From: an uncultured bacterium | Lineage (GTDB): Bacteria; Bacillota_I; Bacilli_A; RF39; UBA660 | DNA: 10,015 bases | Assembly: GCA_949285775.1 (NCBI GenBank) | Contig: CASEAD010000101.1 | Location: 1 to 10,015, forward strand | Reading direction: 5' to 3' | Shown here: positions 7,200 through 10,015 of the stretch, one piece after another | Layout: each line of letters starts with the position of its first letter | Numbering within the stretch: the stretch's first letter is position 1 | Notes under the pieces: model-generated | The model's database searches: none | What the model saw: the letters and a program-made list of their open reading frames with translations, nothing else | What the model was told of the DNA's origin: nothing | Program-made: the position numbers and the translations under genes

Positions 7200-7217
7200 T
7201 TATAATTATATTGGAGG
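7200..7217 (+). promoter_or_regulatory. AT-rich palindrome and ribosome site before desulfoferrodoxin, possible PerR-like box
   Basis: TATAATTATA (7201-7210) is a perfect 10-bp palindrome directly before GGAGG (7213-7217). From 7200 the sequence matches the left half of the Bacillus PerR box (TTATAAT) exactly and the right half poorly, giving 10 of 14 defined positions. The same TATAAT could be a -10, but it is very close to the ribosome site and no good -35 is seen. In DNA this A+T-rich a chance match is likely. Confidence 0.3.
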
Positions 7218-7227
7218 TGTAATATAA

Positions 7228-7593
7228 ATGAAATTCTATATATGTCCCATTTGTGGAAATGTAGTCTATATAATGAATGGCGATATCAATAAAGTAAAAT
7301 GTTGTGGACAACCAATGCAAGAATTAATTCCTAATACTGTAGATGCCAGTGAGGAAAAGCATATACCAATGTGTATAATTAAAGATGATAAAGTAGAAGT
7401 TAAAGTAGGAGAAGTAATGCACCCAATGGATGCAGATCATTATATTATGTGGGTTGCTATATGTAAAGATAATACAATAGAAATACATAAATTTAATCCC
7501 AATGAAGAAGCAAGCCATATATTTAATTATACTGAACATTCTACAGTTTATTCTTATTGCAATAAGCATGGACTATGGAAGAAAGAATTATAA
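7228..7593 (+). CDS. dfx: Desulfoferrodoxin (superoxide reductase, two-iron type)
   Basis: This 121-residue enzyme reduces superoxide to hydrogen peroxide without releasing oxygen, a typical anaerobe defence in the cytoplasm. The N-terminal desulforedoxin-like Fe(Cys)4 site is complete: Cys6 and Cys9 (CPIC) with Cys25-Cys26 (KCCGQPM). The catalytic Fe(His)4Cys centre is also complete: His45 in the EKHIP motif with Lys44, His65 (MHPM), His71 (DADHYIMW), and Cys111 with His114 (YCNKHGLW). Length is normal for the two-iron class. The ribosome site GGAGG (7213-7217) is ten bases before the start. The gene stands alone with its own terminator and is divergent from the cysteine-hydrolase/helicase operon. 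Electrons would come from a rubredoxin-type donor encoded elsewhere. Confidence 0.96.
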   Translation: MKFYICPICGNVVYIMNGDINKVKCCGQPMQELIPNTVDASEEKHIPMCIIKDDKVEVKVGEVMHPMDADHYIMWVAICKDNTIEIHKFNPNEEASHIFNYTEHSTVYSYCNKHGLWKKEL

Positions 7594-7596
7594 TAT

Positions 7597-7620
7597 AAAG
7601 GCAACCCCAGCCTTTTTATT
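7597..7620 (+). terminator. Rho-independent terminator after desulfoferrodoxin
   Basis: AAAGGC (7597-7602) and GCCTTT (7610-7615) pair around a 7-base loop, followed by TTATT. It starts four bases after the stop codon. This makes desulfoferrodoxin a single-gene transcript. Confidence 0.8.
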
Positions 7621-7661
7621 ATATAAAATAAAAATTATAAAAATATTTAAAGGAGTAAATG

Positions 7662-8366
7662 ATGAATAAAAAACCAATAATAGGAATTATCGGAAAAGTT
7701 AAACCAAAATATGAAAATGATCTATGGCATAGAATAGATGAGGTAGATGAAATAAGATACTTAATCGTAAAACATGGCGCTATTGCAATTACTTTATTAC
7801 CAACAGAGATAACTACCAAATTTAATGATAATGATATTAAAGATAATAAAATATTAACCAAAGAAGAAAAAGAAGACTTATATAGACAAATAGAATTATG
7901 CGATGGCTTCATCTTACAAGGAGGCTTATATAGCTGTAATTATGAAATAGAAATTGCTAAGAAAATTATTGAATTAAATAAACCATTAATAGGAATATGT
8001 GCTGGATTCAATAATATCTTAAGAGCACTAGGTACTAACGTTATTTTAGATAAAGATAAAAAACATGATATATATGATAAAAATTATAGACACAAAATCA
8101 AAATATGTAAAAATACCAAACTCTATAACATAGTAAAAAAAGATATAATGGAAGTTAATAGTATTCATTCCATGATCGCCACCAAAGAATTAGTAAGTCC
8201 ATATGCCAAAATATCATCTTATTCAGAAGATGGACTAGTAGAAAGCTTTGAAATATCAAATAAGAAGTTTATTATCGGAGTAAAATGGCATCCCGAATTA
8301 ATGCTAGAAGAAGAATATGTTGATAGACTATTTAGGGAATTTATTAGTAGTTGTAATCCCAATTAA
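7662..8366 (+). CDS. Class I glutamine amidotransferase-like gamma-glutamyl hydrolase (peptidase C26, PuuD-like)
   Basis: This protein of about 234 residues belongs to the gamma-glutamyl-GABA hydrolase (PuuD) branch of peptidase C26. Numbered from the first ATG at 7659, it has the N-terminal strand KPIIGIIGK, the oxyanion region GFILQGG (83-89), the nucleophile elbow GICAGF with Cys114, NSIHS (167-171), and the closing KWHPE with His211 and Glu213. The triad therefore looks intact. The second ATG (7662) is preferred because AAAGGAG (7649-7655) sits six bases before it and only three before the first. Known members cleave gamma-glutamyl amides in the cytoplasm, for example in polyamine breakdown, but no polyamine genes are nearby, so the substrate is open. 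A stump of a related gene lies at 9294-9440. Confidence 0.88.
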   Translation: MNKKPIIGIIGKVKPKYENDLWHRIDEVDEIRYLIVKHGAIAITLLPTEITTKFNDNDIKDNKILTKEEKEDLYRQIELCDGFILQGGLYSCNYEIEIAKKIIELNKPLIGICAGFNNILRALGTNVILDKDKKHDIYDKNYRHKIKICKNTKLYNIVKKDIMEVNSIHSMIATKELVSPYAKISSYSEDGLVESFEISNKKFIIGVKWHPELMLEEEYVDRLFREFISSCNPN

Positions 8367-8441
8367 ACGAAATTAAGGAAGTATTCTTAAGAAAAAAAGA
8401 ATTAATAAAATAGTAATATATTCCAAAAGTAGTGTGATTAT

Positions 8442-8933
8442 ATGAAAATAAAAGATTATTTTAACAAAGAGTATGCTATCTCCCTAGCAAGAAAAATTAC
8501 TAAAGTCTATCCAAAATTTAATAGTAGTAACTTTATAAAACAAGTAGAAAATAAAATTCAAAATCAAGAATATACCGAAAAAATGCTTATCTTTGTAGAA
8601 ATATTTGATACAGTATTTCCAAACTATCTAGAAACATTAAAAATATTTGAAAAAATATTGGACACTGAACTTTCTTCATTCGCTGATATGTATAATACAG
8701 GAATGTGGCTAGCACCAATCTCCAAATATGTAGAAATTCATTCAATTGATAGTGCATACTATTACAAAGCTTCCGTTCATTTTATAGAAGAACTAACCAA
8801 AAGATATACAGGCGAGTTTGCAATGCGACCATTAATTGTAAAATATCCCAAAAGAAGTTTAAAAATAATAGAAAAATGGAGTAAATCAAACATATTTATC
8901 TTAGACGCTTATCTAGTGAATGCATACGTATAA
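8442..8933 (+). pseudogene. DNA alkylation repair protein (AlkC/AlkD-like HEAT repeat), 5' part before a frameshift
   Basis: This is the N-terminal two-thirds of an all-helical AlkC/AlkD-type DNA glycosylase, which removes alkylated bases from DNA. About 149 residues are in the family frame. The HEAT-like helices run from DYFNKEYAISLARKI through FADMYNTGMWLAPISKYVE to KIIEKWSKS. Between 8880 and 8891 the family frame continues one register away. The zero frame then reads a 14-residue unrelated tail to TAA at 8931-8933, while the shifted frame reads HIYLRRLSSE, which is conserved in the family. One missing base near 8889 explains this. The ribosome site is weak (GTGTGA, 8433-8438). The truncated product lacks the last repeats and is unlikely to be active. 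A sequencing or assembly error in the A-run is the main alternative to true inactivation. Confidence 0.82.
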
Positions 8934-9190
8934 GCCTTCCTTGGGCAAAGAAAATGACTACCGCAATAGAAAATTTTAATGAATACAAAAAAATATTAGA
9001 TAACTTAAAAAACGATCCAAATTCTTATGTTCAAAGGTCAGTTGCTAATAATTTAAATGATTTATATAAATATGACAAAAATTTATTTTTTAAAATAGTA
9101 GATGAATGGAAAAAAAACAACCCAACAGAATATACCAACAAGATTATTAAACATGGCTCTAGAACATATATTAAAGAACAAAAGAAATAA
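8885..9190 (+). pseudogene. DNA alkylation repair protein (AlkC/AlkD-like), 3' part in shifted frame
   Basis: This is the continuation of the gene starting at 8442, read in the -1 frame, which is open from 8885 to TAA at 9188-9190. It encodes HIYLRRLSSE, then SLPWAKKM, then NLKNDPNSYVQRSVANNLND (about 9014-9063) and a final helix ending in SRTYIKEQKK. The HxxRRLxSE...LPWA and YVxxSVANxLND patterns are hallmarks of AlkC/AlkD-type HEAT-repeat DNA alkylation repair proteins. An ATG at 8954 opens a 78-residue frame, but it has no ribosome site and starts mid-domain, so it is not a separate gene. Joining the two parts gives about 248 residues, a normal length. No other inactivating change is visible, so the break is recent or artefactual. 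Confidence 0.8.
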
Positions 9191-9293
9191 TAAAATTTAT
9201 ATCTTAGTAAATATCATTCTTTAAGATAAAACATTGTCAAAAAATATGGCTTGATTTTAGAAATAAAGAAACGAGTAAAGGAGTTGAAACTTT

Positions 9294-9440
9294 ATGCCAA
9301 TTAAAAACAAAAAAGTAATTGTTGGAATTGTAACAAAACATTATAATTCAAACAAGAGAAGAACTAATTCATACATTAGAGATGAAGTAAAACAAGCAAT
9401 ATTTGATAATGGTGGAATAGCAAAAAAAGTATATAGATAG
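9294..9440 (+). pseudogene. N-terminal stump of a second peptidase C26 / PuuD-like hydrolase
   Basis: The 48-residue frame encodes KKVIVGIVTKHY, then YIRDEVKQAIFDNGGIA, then a short KKVYR tail and TAG. This corresponds to the first strand and helix of a C26 gamma-glutamyl hydrolase; family members of about 235 residues continue from the GIA strand into the core. The intact gene at 7662 has the parallel pattern KPIIGIIGK...RIDEV...HGAIA, but identity is modest, so this is a diverged paralogue and not a recent tandem copy. The nucleophile Cys and catalytic His region are absent here and downstream in all + frames examined. AAGGAG (9278-9283) lies ten bases before the ATG, which is long but usable. 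The break just after GIA coincides with entry into unrelated sequence, suggesting deletion or recombination. Confidence 0.72.
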
Positions 9441-9451
9441 TGGTGATAGCT

Positions 9452-9895
9452 TTGATAAACCGAATTTTAATGGAATTATATGATGATTATGAAAAAGGCA
9501 ACATAGAAAGTTTGATTGAATTTACTAAGAAAACTTTTCCACAAAATGGCACAGATAAATTATTTATTGGTTGTGTTCTAATATTATTTTCTAGAACAAG
9601 CGGTTTTAAATCCAGATATTCTGTCACGAGGGAAAACCTATTATCTATTATCTTGGCCGCAAAGGAAAAAATAGGAACAACTAATTTACTAGCATTTTAT
9701 GTGGAAAGAATAAATACTAAAAAAGGTATTAGTAAATATTTGTTAAATGTTATTAATGATAAAAATATTGATGAATATGCTGATTTAGTCATTGGTTATT
9801 TAGAACAGTTTAGACCTAAATTTGTGGAAGAGTTAAAGAAATATAATAAAAAAATTGAAGAATACGTTAAATGCAAAAATAAAAATGAGGATTGA
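9452..9895 (+). CDS. Unrecognised small helical protein
   Basis: I do not recognise this family. The frame is about 147 residues long, rich in charged helices, without signal peptide or clear membrane segment, and ends in a lysine-rich tail (IEEYVKCKNKNED). A mildly hydrophobic helix (KLFIGCVLILFS) lies near residue 40. The start is uncertain. TTG at 9452 is chosen because GGTGA (9442-9446) sits five bases before it; in-frame GTG codons at 9440 and 9443 and an ATG at 9470 are alternatives, none with a clear ribosome site. Its Ile, Val and Gly codons favour T endings (ATT, GTT, GGT), unlike the ATA-heavy genes at 220-4103, and it is the only gene here ending in TGA. That suggests a different origin. 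A frame of this length could also be the remainder of a larger broken gene. Confidence 0.6.
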   Translation: MINRILMELYDDYEKGNIESLIEFTKKTFPQNGTDKLFIGCVLILFSRTSGFKSRYSVTRENLLSIILAAKEKIGTTNLLAFYVERINTKKGISKYLLNVINDKNIDEYADLVIGYLEQFRPKFVEELKKYNKKIEEYVKCKNKNED

Positions 9896-9949
9896 GATAA
9901 TAGTGAATAATAATAAAGAAAATCAAAAATCTAGAAAAGAGGCGAATAT

Positions 9950-10015
9950 ATGGCAAACAAAATAATTGAAGTTCAAAATATTAAAGTAAATATAGCAAAT
10001 ATAAATAATAACGAT
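9950..10015 (+). CDS. Start of a possible KilA-N domain protein (3' end outside window)
   Basis: An ATG at 9950 with AGAGG (9938-9942) seven bases upstream opens a frame that stays open for 22 codons to the window end. The peptide begins MANKIIEVQNIKVNI and resembles the N-terminus of KilA-N-type proteins found in prophages and accessory islands, which begin with a similar short strand before the conserved SLTD segment. That diagnostic segment lies outside the window, so the family call is tentative; the existence of the start is better supported than its identity. Confidence 0.45.
   Translation, partial: MANKIIEVQNIKVNIANINNND

Noticed and set aside
8373..8390. Inverted repeat TTAAGGAA / TTCTTAA after the C26 hydrolase as a terminator
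   Set aside because: The stem needs a bulged base, is very A+T-rich and is followed by an A-run, not a T-run, on the + strand.
8880..8895. Programmed -1 ribosomal frameshift joining the two halves of the alkylation-repair gene
   Set aside because: There is no canonical X-XXY-YYZ slippery heptamer in the zero frame and no obvious downstream stem or pseudoknot. Simple mutation or sequencing error fits better.
8954..9190. Independent 78-residue gene starting at ATG 8954
   Set aside because: No ribosome site, and its sequence is the C-terminal part of the same repair protein; the matching upstream residues are in the same frame before the ATG.
9200..9228. TATCTTA / TAAGATA 7-bp inverted repeat after the alkylation-repair gene as a terminator
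   Set aside because: Only one G-C pair, a 15-base loop and no following T-run; this is expected by chance in such DNA.
9903..9965. 20-codon GTG-started frame overlapping the final partial gene
   Set aside because: Short, low-complexity and Asn/Lys-rich, without a well-spaced ribosome site; the ATG at 9950 in another frame is better supported.
1..10015. TGA-as-tryptophan code, CRISPR arrays, tRNA/rRNA genes and insertion sequences
   Set aside because: Trp is coded by TGG and no gene needs TGA read-through. No regularly spaced repeats, tRNA-like cloverleaf, rRNA segment, transposase or terminal repeats were seen by eye.

Overview
The window is very A+T-rich bacterial DNA with A-rich third codon positions, clear AGGAGG-type ribosome sites and the standard code: TGG is used for Trp, and TAA, TAG and (once) TGA are stops. 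The gene set fits an uncultured, low-GC, anaerobic Firmicute, such as a gut Bacilli/Clostridia lineage. It includes desulfoferrodoxin, a two-gene Fe-S assembly system of the minimal SUF-like type and a VncS-like sensor kinase. The species cannot be named from sequence alone.

Layout. (1) Positions 1-1896, + strand: the end of an OmpR-family response regulator overlaps its sensor histidine kinase, followed by a stand-alone HD hydrolase with the (p)ppGpp-hydrolase motifs and a terminator. (2) Positions 1911-4127, + strand: a well-formed promoter with a palindromic operator on its start site drives a DtxR-fold regulator, a SufC-like ATPase and a SufB/SufD-like scaffold. The operon ends in a hairpin shared with the convergent operon. 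(3) Positions 4118-7087, - strand: a transglutaminase-like cysteine hydrolase precedes a UvrD-type superfamily 1 helicase carrying an inserted PD-(D/E)XK-like nuclease domain. (4) Positions 7228-7620, + strand: desulfoferrodoxin with its own terminator. (5) Positions 7662-8366, + strand: a class I glutamine amidotransferase-like hydrolase (peptidase C26). (6) Positions 8442-10015, + strand: an eroded accessory zone with a DNA-alkylation-repair gene broken by a one-base frameshift, a 48-residue N-terminal stump of a second C26 hydrolase, an unrecognised helical protein, and the start of a possible KilA-N-type protein cut by the window end. No stretch over 300 bases lacks a gene.

The most interesting unit is the Fe-S operon. 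Its DtxR-like regulator appears to have lost the usual metal-binding residues, contains no histidine, and instead has three cysteines near its C-terminus (C-X8-C-X2-C). With the operator on its own promoter and the Fe-S assembly genes directly downstream, it is a good candidate for an Fe-S-cluster-sensing autoregulator. A second candidate unit is the helicase-nuclease plus cysteine-hydrolase pair, which could be a repair or defence module. Both functional proposals are inference from motifs and gene order.
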